Of a stretch of DNA of 64,000 nucleotides, positions 38,601 to 47,494 are shown piece after piece. The translations under genes were made by a program, and so were the position numbers. Under the pieces are notes generated by a model. The model was not told the DNA's origin, made no database searches, and was given only the letters and a program-made list of their open reading frames with translations. Numbering within the stretch: position 1 is the stretch's first letter; the number at the start of each line of letters is the position of its first letter. The stretch is from Haloechinothrix alba (lineage in GTDB: Bacteria; Actinomycetota; Actinomycetes; Mycobacteriales; Pseudonocardiaceae): the NCBI RefSeq assembly GCF_900188115.1, contig NZ_FZNW01000004.1, positions 124,001 to 188,000 of the forward strand. Direction: 5' to 3'.

Positions 38601-39479
38601 GTGGTTGACAGGTCTGCCTCGGGAGCGTATCCGGGCGGTGGGCACGCCGCATCCGACGCGACGGCAGGGGCCGACGAGGAGTCGCGGGACCACGAGGCCG
38701 GCGCGCTGCGCGCGCTGCGCGCTCGCTGGCGCACCGCCAGCCTCGCGTCCGGGTGGCGATTCCCCAGTGACTGGGCGTTGCCCGAGGTCGACACGGTGTG
38801 CGCCACGGTGATGCGCGAGGGTGTGACGGACAGGGCGTTGTCCGGCCTCGGCAGGGCACGGGCGGCGGCTGGTGCCGGGTTGGAGGAGACCCTGGCCGAC
38901 CTGGCCGCGCTGCACGCGGTTCTCGACGCGGACCGGTCCGCCGGCGGGTTCGCCGATCCGGACATCGATGCCACTCCCGCACGGTTCGTGCGCGTCACCG
39001 CGGTGGCGTGGGCGGATGTCGCGTTGGACCAGCTGGCCCACACCGAGGTCACGGACTCGTTGACCGGGTTGCCTACGGCGGCGTACCTGCGTACCCGGCT
39101 GGCCGAGGTCTACGGGCGCGCCGCGCGGGACGGTCGCTCGGTTCCGGAGGACCACGTGCTGCTGACGGTGTCGGTCGATCTGGCTGATGTCACCGGGTGG
39201 CCCAGGCTGACCGGCATGATCCTGATCGCCGATGTGCTCAGGTCGGTGTTCGACGCGGGCGAGAGCATCGCGGTGCTCGGCCCGTCCACGATCGCGGTGC
39301 TCGCCGACCGCTCCACCGGCCCGGCCGACCGGGCGGTCGCGGTACGCCGCGAGGCGAACCAGCGGTTCCTCGCCGACCCCGACCTCAGCGGCCTTGCCGG
39401 CGCGCGGATCCGGGTGAGCAGGCTGTGCTCGACCTACGCCGATACCTGCGCCTTGCTCCAGGAGCTCAGCCAGAGCTGA
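38601..39479 (+). CDS. Degenerate GGDEF-domain protein
   Basis: About 292 residues. A helical N-terminal region (about 30-150) is followed by a domain that begins like a diguanylate cyclase (EVTDSLTGLPTAAYLRTRLAEVY) and keeps its spacing, but the signature GGDEF is replaced: AVLGPSTIAVLA stands where RxGGDEFAVLL is expected. Metal- and GTP-binding residues are therefore absent and no cyclic-di-GMP synthesis is expected. It may bind a nucleotide or act as a scaffold. GTG at 38601 has GGAGG eight bases upstream; a GTG at 38586 lies before this ribosome site. It is divergent from the sigma-fusion gene. Confidence 0.68.
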   Translation: MVDRSASGAYPGGGHAASDATAGADEESRDHEAGALRALRARWRTASLASGWRFPSDWALPEVDTVCATVMREGVTDRALSGLGRARAAAGAGLEETLADLAALHAVLDADRSAGGFADPDIDATPARFVRVTAVAWADVALDQLAHTEVTDSLTGLPTAAYLRTRLAEVYGRAARDGRSVPEDHVLLTVSVDLADVTGWPRLTGMILIADVLRSVFDAGESIAVLGPSTIAVLADRSTGPADRAVAVRREANQRFLADPDLSGLAGARIRVSRLCSTYADTCALLQELSQS

Positions 39480-39547
39480 CCCGGCTCGCGTGCGCTCGAC
39501 GGTGCACCGCTGAACCGTTACCCGACCTTCGGTCCTACTCGGATGCC

Positions 39548-39580
39548 TTGACATGGGGGATGTGCGTGCGTGACGATAAT
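39548..39580 (+). promoter_or_regulatory. Possible chitinase promoter
   Basis: TTGACA at 39548-39553 and GATAAT at 39575-39580 are near-consensus boxes, but the 21-bp spacing is longer than usual. The chitinase operator begins five bases downstream, where a bound repressor would block initiation. Confidence 0.4.
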
Positions 39581-39584
39581 CCCT

Positions 39585-39607
39585 CTTTTAGGAAACTTTC
39601 CTAAAAG
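39585..39607. promoter_or_regulatory. Perfect palindromic operator upstream of chitinase
   Basis: CTTTTAGGAAA-C-TTTCCTAAAAG: 11-bp arms, perfect symmetry around one base. The core is like operators of ROK-family sugar repressors in actinobacteria, and a variant with the same centre lies at 47420-47442 beside the ROK gene of this window. It is about 150 bp upstream of the chitinase ATG. Confidence 0.8.
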
Positions 39608-39760
39608 ATGTGACCGGACTGGGCGTGAACAGGTCGACCCCGAGGGAGATGTCAGCCGCAGGGTGCGACATTAATTGGAAAGAAAGTTAACTGTTTGCCG
39701 GGCGCGACGCGACAGCGGCGTGCGCGGCGCGCTCGTGACGACAGGTCTGTGAGGAAGCCC

Positions 39761-41911
39761 ATGATCAGAGATATCTCCAACCGGCCGGCTGTTCGCCGGC
39801 GACGACGGTGGCCAGCTCGCAGGGTGAGCTCGTTCGCCGCCGCGGCCACCGCGATCGTGGTGCCGTTGAGTGTGGTCGCCCCGGTGGCACAGGGGGCCGA
39901 TACGACCGGGACGCAGGTCCCGGTGCGAGCCAACGCCAACGGTGCCGGCTACGACGATGCCGACGGCAGGCAGTGGTCGGCCGACCAGGCTTACCGGCAG
40001 GGGGAGTGGGGGTTCGGCACGGTGTACGGCTCGGGCTCGATCGGCGAGTCCATCGCCGGTACCGATGATGATGCCCTGTACCAGAGCTACAACTACTTCG
40101 ACGGCGGGTCGGGTTACACCTTCGATGTGCCGGACGGCTCGTACGAGGTCACGCTGAAGATGGTCGAGGACTGGGCGACGGCCCCCGGGCAACGGGTGTT
40201 CGATGTGCACAGCGGCTCGGAGACGGTCCTGACCGGTGTGGACATCCATGCCGAGTGTGGTTCGCTGACCGCGTGCGACCGGTCGTTCACCACGACCGTC
40301 TCGGACGGTCGGCTCTCGGTGGGTTTCACGATGAATGGCGGGGCGAGCTACGCCACGCTCTCGGCGATCAGCGTCGTACCGGACGACGGTACTCCCGACC
40401 CGGACCCCGACCCGGAGCCTCCGGCTGCGCCGCAGGACGTGTCGGCGACCGCGTCCGGTCCGAGTCAGGTCGACGTGACCTGGGCGGACAACGACGAGCC
40501 CGACGTGGACGGTTACAAGGTCTACCGGTCGACCGAGCCGGGATTCGAGGTCGGAGCCGGCACCCTCGTGGCAGAGGACATCGCGGTCTCCTCCTACTCG
40601 GACTCGGGGCGCTCACCCGAGACGACGTACTACTACCGGGTCAGCGCGGTGGATGACACCGGAGCGGAGTCCGCACCGTCCAGTGAGGTCAGCGCGACGA
40701 CGCCGCGACGGGACGACGATACCCCGGACGGGCACACTCGCGTGGCGTACTTCACACAGTGGGGTATCTACGACCGTGACTTCCTGGTCAGGGACGTGGA
40801 CGTCTCGGGAGCGGCGGGGCAGCTCACGCACATCAACTACGCCTTCGCCGACGTCGACCAGAACCTGGAGTGCGCAACCGGGGATGCCTTCGCCGACCAC
40901 AACAAGGCGTTCTCCGCGGAGGAGAGCGTAGACGGCGCGGCCGACTCCTGGGACCAGCCGTTGCGTGGCAACTTCAACGAGCTCGCCGAGCTCAAGGAGA
41001 AGCACCCGGACCTGAAGGTCATGCTCTCGCTCGGCGGGTGGACGTGGTCGGGGAACTTCTCCGACGCGGCCCTGACACAGGAGTCCCGTGAGCACTTCGT
41101 CGAGTCCTGTGTCGACCGCTTCATCGAAGGCAACGTGCCCGGCCTGCCCGACGGCGCGGCCGCCGGCGTCTTCGACGGTATCGACGTGGACTGGGAGTGG
41201 CCGGGTTCGGAAGGCGCGCCGGGCAACGTCATCAGGCAGGAGGACAAGCGGAACTACACGCTCCTGCTCGAGGAGTTCCGGCGTCAGCTCGACGAGCTCG
41301 GCTCCGAGACCGGCGAGCACTACGAGCTGACGGCGTTCCTGCCTGCCGCTCCGGAGAAGATCGAGGCCGGCATCGAGATCGACGGGGTGTTCGACGCGCT
41401 CGACTACGCGACCGTGCAGGGCTACGACTTCCACGGCGCGTGGGATGACGAGACGAACCACCAGGCACAACTGTTCTCCCCGCCGGGCGACCCGACGCCG
41501 CAGCGGTGGAGCGCGGACCTGGCCGCTACCACCTACCTGGACGGGGGTGCCGAGCCGAGCGAGATCGTCCTCGGCGTGCCTGCCTACGGGAGGGGCTGGT
41601 CCGGCGTGCCGGGCACCGACGACGGTCTGTACCAGGACGCTGCCGGACCGGCGGACGGCACCTATGAGCAGGGTATCGAGGACTACCACGTGCTCAAGGA
41701 CAAGCCGGGCCAGCGTTTCCGCGACGACGAGCACGGTGCGCTGTGGCTCTATGACGGTGACGAGTGGTGGAGCTACGACGATCCGGCCGTGCTCGAGCGG
41801 AAGGCCGAGTACATCACCGACCGCGGTCTCGGCGGGTCGATGATGTGGTCGCTCGACGGTGACGACGCGAACGCGACGTTGACCTCGACGCTCGCCGACG
41901 CACTGCCCTGA
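39761..41911 (+). CDS. Secreted GH18 chitinase with malectin-like and FnIII domains
   Basis: 716 residues. An Arg-rich signal peptide is probably cut near residue 45 (VAQGAD). Then come a malectin/CBM-like beta domain (about 50-207; YNYFDGGSGYTFDVPDGSYEVTL), an Asp-Pro linker, one fibronectin III domain (about 222-315) and a GH18 catalytic barrel (about 325-716). The catalytic DGIDVDWEW is at 472-480 with Glu479 as acid, and SLGGWTWS (423-430) is the conserved barrel strand. It cleaves chitin by substrate-assisted catalysis outside the cell. ATG at 39761 follows GAGGA; the upstream frame is not signal-like. It is the first gene of the chitin block. Confidence 0.93.
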   Translation: MIRDISNRPAVRRRRRWPARRVSSFAAAATAIVVPLSVVAPVAQGADTTGTQVPVRANANGAGYDDADGRQWSADQAYRQGEWGFGTVYGSGSIGESIAGTDDDALYQSYNYFDGGSGYTFDVPDGSYEVTLKMVEDWATAPGQRVFDVHSGSETVLTGVDIHAECGSLTACDRSFTTTVSDGRLSVGFTMNGGASYATLSAISVVPDDGTPDPDPDPEPPAAPQDVSATASGPSQVDVTWADNDEPDVDGYKVYRSTEPGFEVGAGTLVAEDIAVSSYSDSGRSPETTYYYRVSAVDDTGAESAPSSEVSATTPRRDDDTPDGHTRVAYFTQWGIYDRDFLVRDVDVSGAAGQLTHINYAFADVDQNLECATGDAFADHNKAFSAEESVDGAADSWDQPLRGNFNELAELKEKHPDLKVMLSLGGWTWSGNFSDAALTQESREHFVESCVDRFIEGNVPGLPDGAAAGVFDGIDVDWEWPGSEGAPGNVIRQEDKRNYTLLLEEFRRQLDELGSETGEHYELTAFLPAAPEKIEAGIEIDGVFDALDYATVQGYDFHGAWDDETNHQAQLFSPPGDPTPQRWSADLAATTYLDGGAEPSEIVLGVPAYGRGWSGVPGTDDGLYQDAAGPADGTYEQGIEDYHVLKDKPGQRFRDDEHGALWLYDGDEWWSYDDPAVLERKAEYITDRGLGGSMMWSLDGDDANATLTSTLADALP

Positions 41912-41925
41912 GGTGTGTCTCGCAA

Positions 41926-41984
41926 CCACAGGTGTTCTCCGGGCACGTGCCCACGCGGTCTCGCAGGCACGTGCCCGCCTGTGG
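41926..41984. repeat. Nested palindromes after the chitinase gene
   Basis: CCACAGG (41926) pairs with CCTGTGG (41978), enclosing two copies of the palindrome GGCACGTGCC (41942 and 41967-41976). The structure begins 14 bp after the chitinase stop and may act as a transcription barrier before the LPMO gene or as a binding site for a CACGTG-recognising protein. Confidence 0.55.
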
Positions 41985-42009
41985 CGCTACGGCCCTACTT
42001 CCGCGTAAG

Positions 42010-42045
42010 CCCCGACAAGCCCCGACAAGCCCCGACAAGCCCCGA
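42010..42045. repeat. 10-bp tandem repeats before the LPMO gene
   Basis: Three copies and a partial fourth of CCCGACAAGC, ending at the Shine-Dalgarno region of the LPMO gene. A simple repeat that may vary in copy number. Confidence 0.75.
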
Positions 42046-42060
42046 GGGAAAGGAACCGTC

Positions 42061-42864
42061 ATGACTCACTCGACCGCCGCGCGCGTTGGGGTCGCGATGT
42101 TCACGGGTGCGGCCACCACCGTCGCGCTGGGACTTGTGGGTGCCGCTCCTGCTGCCGCGCACGGCTACACCGACAGCCCGACGAGCAGGCAGCTGCACTG
42201 CGCCGACGGCACCGTGACCGGCTGTGGCCAGATCAGGTACGAGCCCCAGAGCGTGGAGGGCCCGGACGGGTTCCCGGAGGCCGGTCCCGCGGACGGCCGG
42301 ATCTGCTCGGCCGGCAACGAACCGTTCGCCTCGCTCGACGACCCGCGCGACGGGCAGTGGCCGACCGAGCAGCTCACCGCCGGGGCCGAGCACGAGTTCA
42401 GCTGGTCGTTCACCGCGGCGCATTCCACGGAAAGGTTCGAGTACTTCGTCACCAACGACAGCTACGCCCCGGCGCGGCCGCTCACCAGGGACATGCTGGA
42501 GCCCACGCCCTTCCTCACGGTCCCGTTCAGCGGGCAGCCGCCGTTCGAGTACTCCCACACCGGCACCCTGCCGAGCGACAAGGAGGGGCAGCACCTCATC
42601 CTCGCCGTCTGGACCGTCGCGGATACCGCGAACGCCTTCTACGCCTGCCACGACGTGGTATTCGGAGACGACGGATCCGACCCCGGTGACCCGCCGGACC
42701 CGGGTCCCGGGCCCGTGGAGTGGGACGAGTCCACCGTGTACTACGCGGGTGACGAGGTGAGCCATCAGGGCGTGGTGTACCGCGCGCAGTGGTGGACTCG
42801 CGGTGACGAGCCCGGGACCGGTGGTCCGTGGGGCGTCTGGCAGCGCGTCGACTCCGGCGGCTGA
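42061..42864 (+). CDS. AA10 lytic polysaccharide monooxygenase with CBM5/12
   Basis: 267 residues. The signal peptide ends AAPAAA, so secretion leaves His34 as the new N-terminus, which with His121 (TAAHSTERFEYF) forms the copper histidine brace. The AA10 domain (34-222) contains HGYTDSPTSRQ, GPADGRICSAGN and the WSFTAAH segment; a GDPPDPGPGP linker joins a C-terminal chitin-binding CBM5/12 (about 225-267; WDESTVYYAGDEV, WWTRGDEPG). It oxidatively cuts crystalline chitin and boosts the chitinase upstream. ATG at 42061 follows GGGAAAGGAA. Same strand as the chitinase, 149 bp after it. Confidence 0.93.
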   Translation: MTHSTAARVGVAMFTGAATTVALGLVGAAPAAAHGYTDSPTSRQLHCADGTVTGCGQIRYEPQSVEGPDGFPEAGPADGRICSAGNEPFASLDDPRDGQWPTEQLTAGAEHEFSWSFTAAHSTERFEYFVTNDSYAPARPLTRDMLEPTPFLTVPFSGQPPFEYSHTGTLPSDKEGQHLILAVWTVADTANAFYACHDVVFGDDGSDPGDPPDPGPGPVEWDESTVYYAGDEVSHQGVVYRAQWWTRGDEPGTGGPWGVWQRVDSGG

Positions 42865-42893
42865 CGAACCGTTCCCGCGATGCCGGGGATGCC

Positions 42894-44242
42894 CTAACCG
42901 GCGGCGGTGGTGAGACGCTCGGCGGCTGCCTTGCCGTTCACCGCCGCCGCCCCGTACGTGGCGACGTAGGCGGTGCACGGGGGCTGCCAGGTCGGCAGCC
43001 CCATCTCCACGACCGTCGCGTCCGGCCGTGCGGCGTGCACCGGGACGGCTCCACACGGGCGGCGTCGGCACCAGGGATCCAGGCCGCGACACCCCAGGGC
43101 AGGCTGCCGGAGGCCATCGAGTTCGGCGTCTCGATCTCCACCACGAGCGGCTCCCGCAGCGGGGCAGGCTCGCCGGTCACCAGTACCGCCTGCCGCGCGG
43201 CCGTGAGCCCGATGGCGCCGTCGAACTCGGCTCGCCCGGCGGTGGCCCGCCAGGCATGCAGCCGCCGTACCCGGGAGGCTGCCTCCTCGAGCCGCCCTGC
43301 GCGTAGTCGCCCGCTCCGTACAGCATCCACAATGGCCTGGGTCGTCGCACGGAGCACGTCGGGGCCCTGGACGGCGCCAAGGCACAGGAGGTCCGCGCCG
43401 GCCAGCAGGCTCCGTACGACTCCCTCGCGTATCCCGACGGTGTCACTGATCGCCTGCATCTCGAGCGCGTCGCTGACGACGAGGCCGTCGTAGCCCATCC
43501 GCTCCCGCAACAGGCCCTCGAGCGCCGCCGGCGACAGTGTCGCGGGGGCAGTGCCCGTCAGCACGGGTACCCGCACGTGGGCGGTCATGATCGCCTGGGC
43601 TCCCTCGGTGACCGCGGCACGGAACGGGGCGAGCTCGCGGCCGGTCAGCATGTCCATGGAGATGTCGATGGTCGGTAGCTCGTGGTGCGAGTCCTGGCGG
43701 GTCGCCCCGTGGCCGGGGAAGTGCTTCACACACGCGGCGACTCCTGCCTCCTGCAACCCGCGCACCGCCGCGCCGGTGTGCCTGCTGACCAGCCTGGCGT
43801 CCGAGCCGAAGGACCGGGTGCCGATCACGGGGTTGTCCGTCGCGGTGTTGACGTCCCCGCTGGGAGCCAGGTTGAGGTTGATCCCGACGACGTCGAGCTC
43901 GGCACCGAGCGAGCGGTGTACCGCGCGGGTGAGCTCGGTGTCGTCGATGGCGCCGAGCGCGGCGTTGCCGGGGTACGGGCTGCCGGTCGCGTGGGCGAGG
44001 CGGGTGACGTCGCCGCCTTCCTCGTCGATGGCGATGACCGGCTGCCCGTACGAGCTCAGGGTCGTCGACAGGGTCGACAGTTGCTCGGTGTCGGCGACGT
44101 TGCCGTTGATGGCGAACAGGCAGACTCCCCCGAGGCCGTCCGCGATCGCCTCGCACAGCCAGCTCGGTGCGTTCGGGCCCGTGAACGGGGCGAGCAGGGT
44201 GGTCGCGGCCATCCGGTGCAGGGTGGGGTCGGCGGGCGTCAT
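42894..44242 (-). CDS. GH3 beta-N-acetylhexosaminidase (C-terminal frameshift)
   Basis: A GH3 enzyme of about 449 residues: LAPFTGPNAPSWL, IDEEGGDVTRL, KHFPGHGATRQDSHHELP (catalytic His-containing loop) and VSDALEM (nucleophile Asp). Near 43047-43051 the frame breaks. The first frame continues into a basic tail ending at 42938, whereas the correct C-terminus (RPDATVVEMGLPTWQPP, YVATYGAAAVNGKAAAERL) is in another frame down to 42894. One lost base in GAGCCG, compared with an expected GAGGCCG, would explain it; sequencing error is equally possible. The catalytic core is intact. ATG overlaps the permease stop (ATGA). It would release GlcNAc from imported chitobiose. Confidence 0.85.
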
Positions 44243-45090
44243 CCTTTCACCGCCCCGGCGACCAGACCGGACACCATGCGTCGCTGCACGAACAGGAAGA
44301 AGATGATCACGGGGATGGTCATGACGGTGGATGTCGCCATGACACCGCCCCAGTCGATGCCTTCTCGGGCGATGAACCAGCGTAGTGCGACAGGCATGGT
44401 GTAACCGCTTTCGTCTGCCATGAGTGTGAACGCGAAGATGAACTCGTTCCATACGGTGATGAACGAGAAGATGCTCGTCGCCACCAGGCCCGGAGCGACC
44501 AGCGGGAACAGGATCGAGACAAAGGTGCGGAACCGGGACGCGCCGTCGATCTCCGCGGCCTCCTCGAGCTCCCGCGGCACGGCTGCCACGAAGGTGCGCA
44601 GCATCCAGATCGCGAAGGGCAGCGTGAATGCCACGTTGATGATCACGAGGCCGAGTAGCCGGTTGGTCAGTCCCGCCTGGCGTGCCATCACGAACAGGGG
44701 GATGAGCAGTGCCTCGTGCGGAACCATCTGCACGATGAGCAGCATGATGAGGAAGGAGGCCCGGAACCGGAAGCGGAACCGGGCCACCGCTGTCGCGCCG
44801 AGCAGCGCCGCAGCCGAGCCGAACAGTACGGCGCCGAGCGCCACGACGGTGCTGTTGCGCAGGTAGATCCACAGGGACGTGTTGCCGATTCCCTCCGTGA
44901 AGATCTCCCGGAAGTGCGCCCAGGTCACGCTGGTCGGCACAAGCACGATGTCGGTGGTGAAGATGTCCTCGTTGGTCTTCAACGCCGTCGAGACCATCCA
45001 GAACACGGGGAAGACGGAGAAGACGATGACGGCGATCGCGGCGGCGTTGATCGCGACGCGGCTGGACCGCCTTCCTGCCACTGCCCTCAT
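44239..45090 (-). CDS. Sugar ABC transporter permease, MalG/CUT1 type
   Basis: 283 residues, six membrane helices, with the EAA loop EEAAEIDGASRFRTFVSILFPLVAPG contacting the ATPase. It overlaps both the GH3 gene downstream (ATGA) and the first permease upstream (ATGA), so the four genes are one operon. Family match to CUT1 oligosaccharide importers; with the chitin genes around it, N,N'-diacetylchitobiose or GlcNAc is the likely cargo. Confidence 0.92.
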   Translation of the reverse strand: MRAVAGRRSSRVAINAAAIAVIVFSVFPVFWMVSTALKTNEDIFTTDIVLVPTSVTWAHFREIFTEGIGNTSLWIYLRNSTVVALGAVLFGSAAALLGATAVARFRFRFRASFLIMLLIVQMVPHEALLIPLFVMARQAGLTNRLLGLVIINVAFTLPFAIWMLRTFVAAVPRELEEAAEIDGASRFRTFVSILFPLVAPGLVATSIFSFITVWNEFIFAFTLMADESGYTMPVALRWFIAREGIDWGGVMATSTVMTIPVIIFFLFVQRRMVSGLVAGAVKG

Positions 45091-46085
45091 CGGACATCCT
45101 CCTGCCGCACGATCTGCCGCACGTAGAACACGGTGATGACGAGGAGGATCACGGCGAGCACGATCGCGATCGCCGAACCGAGGCCCATCCGGGGCGGGGA
45201 CCGGAACGCTTCCGCGTAGGCATACAGCGACAGGTTGTAGGCAGCCGGGTTACCGATACCGCCTGCCAGCACGTGCAGCTGGGTGAACACCTTGAAGTCC
45301 CAGATGATCGACAGCACGAGCAGCACAGCGAATACCGGCTTGAGCAGGGGGAAGGTGACCTGCCAGAAGCTTCGCCACGGGCCCGCTCCGTCCACTCGCG
45401 CGGCCTCGAACAGCTCGCCGGGGATGCTCTTCAGTCCCGCGAGTACCGACACAGCGATGAACGGGAACGACTGCCACACCACTGCCAGGGTCAGTACGAA
45501 GTAGAGCGGCAGGGGGTCGAGGAACCAGGAGTAGCCGCTCCAGTCCGCGCGTCCGAGCAGCGCTCCGGTCAGCCAGTCGGGTGCCTGGTTGAGCAGCCAG
45601 TTGGCGACCCCGCCGTGCTCGTCGAACAGCCAGCGCCACACCGTCGCCACCGACATGTGGGGCATCGACCAGGCCAGCATCGTCGAGATGACCACGGTAG
45701 TGGACATCACCCGGCCCAGCCGGTGGATGAGCAGTCCCACCAGCGTGCCCAGCACCAGTGTCGCGGAGACGGCGACCGCGGCGAAGGCCACGGTGTTGCG
45801 CAACGCCTGCCAGAAGACCTCCGAGGTGAGGATCTCACGGAAGTTGGCAGCCCCGACCGACTCGGCGGGCTCGCCGCGGATCTCCCGGAGGCCGACGTCC
45901 TGGGTGGACATCACGAGCATCCGGTACAGCGGGTACAGCAGCAGGCCCGCGATGACCACGAGGGTGGGGGCCAGCAGCAGGTACGGCGTGAGCCGGGTCC
46001 GTGACCCGCGGGGCCGGGGACCGCCGCGGGCCGGGGCGGTGCGCCGGCCGCGACGGGTCCCCGATCGTAGGGCTGTGTCGGTCAC
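45087..46085 (-). CDS. Sugar ABC transporter permease, MalF/CUT1 type
   Basis: 332 residues: a long basic N-terminal stretch (1-30), six helices, and the EAA motif FEAARVDGAGPWRSFWQVTFPLLKP. It forms the transmembrane pair with the next permease. The start overlaps the stop of the binding-protein gene. No ATPase gene is present in the window; such systems in Streptomyces share the multipurpose ATPase MsiK, and a shared ATPase is likely here. Confidence 0.92.
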   Translation of the reverse strand: MTDTALRSGTRRGRRTAPARGGPRPRGSRTRLTPYLLLAPTLVVIAGLLLYPLYRMLVMSTQDVGLREIRGEPAESVGAANFREILTSEVFWQALRNTVAFAAVAVSATLVLGTLVGLLIHRLGRVMSTTVVISTMLAWSMPHMSVATVWRWLFDEHGGVANWLLNQAPDWLTGALLGRADWSGYSWFLDPLPLYFVLTLAVVWQSFPFIAVSVLAGLKSIPGELFEAARVDGAGPWRSFWQVTFPLLKPVFAVLLVLSIIWDFKVFTQLHVLAGGIGNPAAYNLSLYAYAEAFRSPPRMGLGSAIAIVLAVILLVITVFYVRQIVRQEDVR

Positions 46086-47356
46086 CGGTCGAGAATCTCG
46101 TCCATCTGCTCGGCCGCTGCGTCCGTGGCTTGTTCGACGGACGTCTCGCCACGGACGATGTCACTCAGCATCTGCTGCACGACAGAGTCCTCGACCTGGA
46201 CCCAGTTCTCGTCCACAGCGTAGGCCTTGCCCAGTGGCATGGCCGAGGCGAACGGGCCGAGCCAGTCGTCCTCCTTGTAGGTGTCGTCGGCAAGCAACTC
46301 CGGGTAGGCGGGCAGCAGGCCCGCGATCGGCGCGTACTCGGTGACCTTCTCCTTCGAAGCCAGCAGCGTGATGTAGTCGAAAGCCACATCCTGATGCGGG
46401 CTGTCGGCCCATACCGCGAGGTCGTTGCCTCCCGCGAACTGTGGGGCGGCGCCGCCGTGCCGTGCCGGTAGCTCGAAGGCGCCGATCGCCTCGTCATCGA
46501 GGTCCTCAGCCGTGTCGGTGATCACGCTCTTGGCCCACGAGCCGTCGACGAACATGCCGACCTTGTCGTTGGCGAACAACCGGGAGATCTCCACCGAGTC
46601 GCGGGTCACGGCGGCCTCGGATGACACTCCTTGCTCGACCAGGTCGGTGTACCAGGCGATGGCGTCCCGTGCGGCGGGCTCGTCGAGCCGGGACGCCCAC
46701 CCGTCGCCGTCCTGCTCGACGATCTCGCCGTCGTTGCCCCAGATGAACGGGGCGAGGGCGTGCATGGCGTCCGAGCCGCCGTTGATCTCGAAGCCGCTCA
46801 CACCCTCCTTGGCCGAGGAGATCGTCTCGGCGGCGGCGCGCAGCTCCTCCCAGTCCGTGGGGATGTCGATGTCGAGCTCGTCGAACCAGTCCGCGCGGTA
46901 GATGACCGCACGAACCCCGCCGAGCCACGGCACCGCGTGGATCGAGCCGTCGAGGGTCTCGTTCTCCCACAGGTTCTCCGGGATGGCTTGCCCTTCCTCC
47001 CAGTCGTCGACCTGCTCGGTGATGTCGGCGAGTACGCCCTGGTTGGCCCACGTCACCACCTGGGTGTTGCCGATCTCGGTGACGTCCGGCCCCTCGCCGC
47101 CCGCTGCCGCCGCCTGGAACTTGGTGTCGACATCGGGCCACGGGACCCACTCGACCTCGACCGCGATGCCGTGCTGCTCCTCGAACTCCTCGTTGACCTC
47201 GGCCATGAACGAGTTGTGATCCTCGTCCGGTGGGCCGAGCCGCCACACTGTGATCTCGTCAGGGGCCTCGGCCTGGTCGTCGGCTGCCCCGTCGCCACAT
47301 GCCGCGGCGATGAGAGCGACCCCGGCCGACAGGGCCACGATCTTCGCTGTCTTCAC
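46082..47356 (-). CDS. Sugar-binding lipoprotein of ABC transporter
   Basis: 424 residues of the extracellular solute-binding family 1. Lipobox LIAAAC gives Cys20 for lipid anchoring. Conserved family regions: ITVWRLGPPDEDHNSFMAE, PDVTEIGNTQVVTWA, the GSDAMHALAPFIWGNDGEI segment and FVDGSWAKSV. The start is GTG behind AAGGAG. It is the first gene of the operon and is divergent from the ROK gene, with the operator between. Placement beside chitinase, LPMO and GH3 genes suggests chitooligosaccharide uptake. Confidence 0.9.
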   Translation of the reverse strand: MKTAKIVALSAGVALIAAACGDGAADDQAEAPDEITVWRLGPPDEDHNSFMAEVNEEFEEQHGIAVEVEWVPWPDVDTKFQAAAAGGEGPDVTEIGNTQVVTWANQGVLADITEQVDDWEEGQAIPENLWENETLDGSIHAVPWLGGVRAVIYRADWFDELDIDIPTDWEELRAAAETISSAKEGVSGFEINGGSDAMHALAPFIWGNDGEIVEQDGDGWASRLDEPAARDAIAWYTDLVEQGVSSEAAVTRDSVEISRLFANDKVGMFVDGSWAKSVITDTAEDLDDEAIGAFELPARHGGAAPQFAGGNDLAVWADSPHQDVAFDYITLLASKEKVTEYAPIAGLLPAYPELLADDTYKEDDWLGPFASAMPLGKAYAVDENWVQVEDSVVQQMLSDIVRGETSVEQATDAAAEQMDEILDR

Positions 47357-47419
47357 TAGGGCTCTCCTTGTCCGTCCGTGCTCCCCGCGTCCTGTGTGCG
47401 TCTCCCGACCGTGGAAAAA

Positions 47420-47442
47420 CTAACAGGAAACTTTACTAAAAA
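47420..47442. promoter_or_regulatory. ROK-type operator between binding protein and ROK genes
   Basis: AACAGGAAA-C-TTTACTAAAA, centred on 47431, matches the chitinase operator at most positions of both arms (GGAAACTTT core identical). A TAGAGT hexamer at 47445-47450 lies just downstream toward the ROK gene and a TAGTTT hexamer toward the binding-protein gene overlaps the site, so one bound regulator could block both directions. Confidence 0.72.
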
Positions 47443-47494
47443 AATAGAGTATGGTTGGGTCGTTAACGGATCGAGACGGAAGGGGTCGACACGG

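Noticed and set aside
42938-45097. 719-codon frame that seems to fuse a new protein to GH3
   Set aside because: Its first ~280 codons are an out-of-frame reading of the permease; only the part from 44242 is the GH3 gene.
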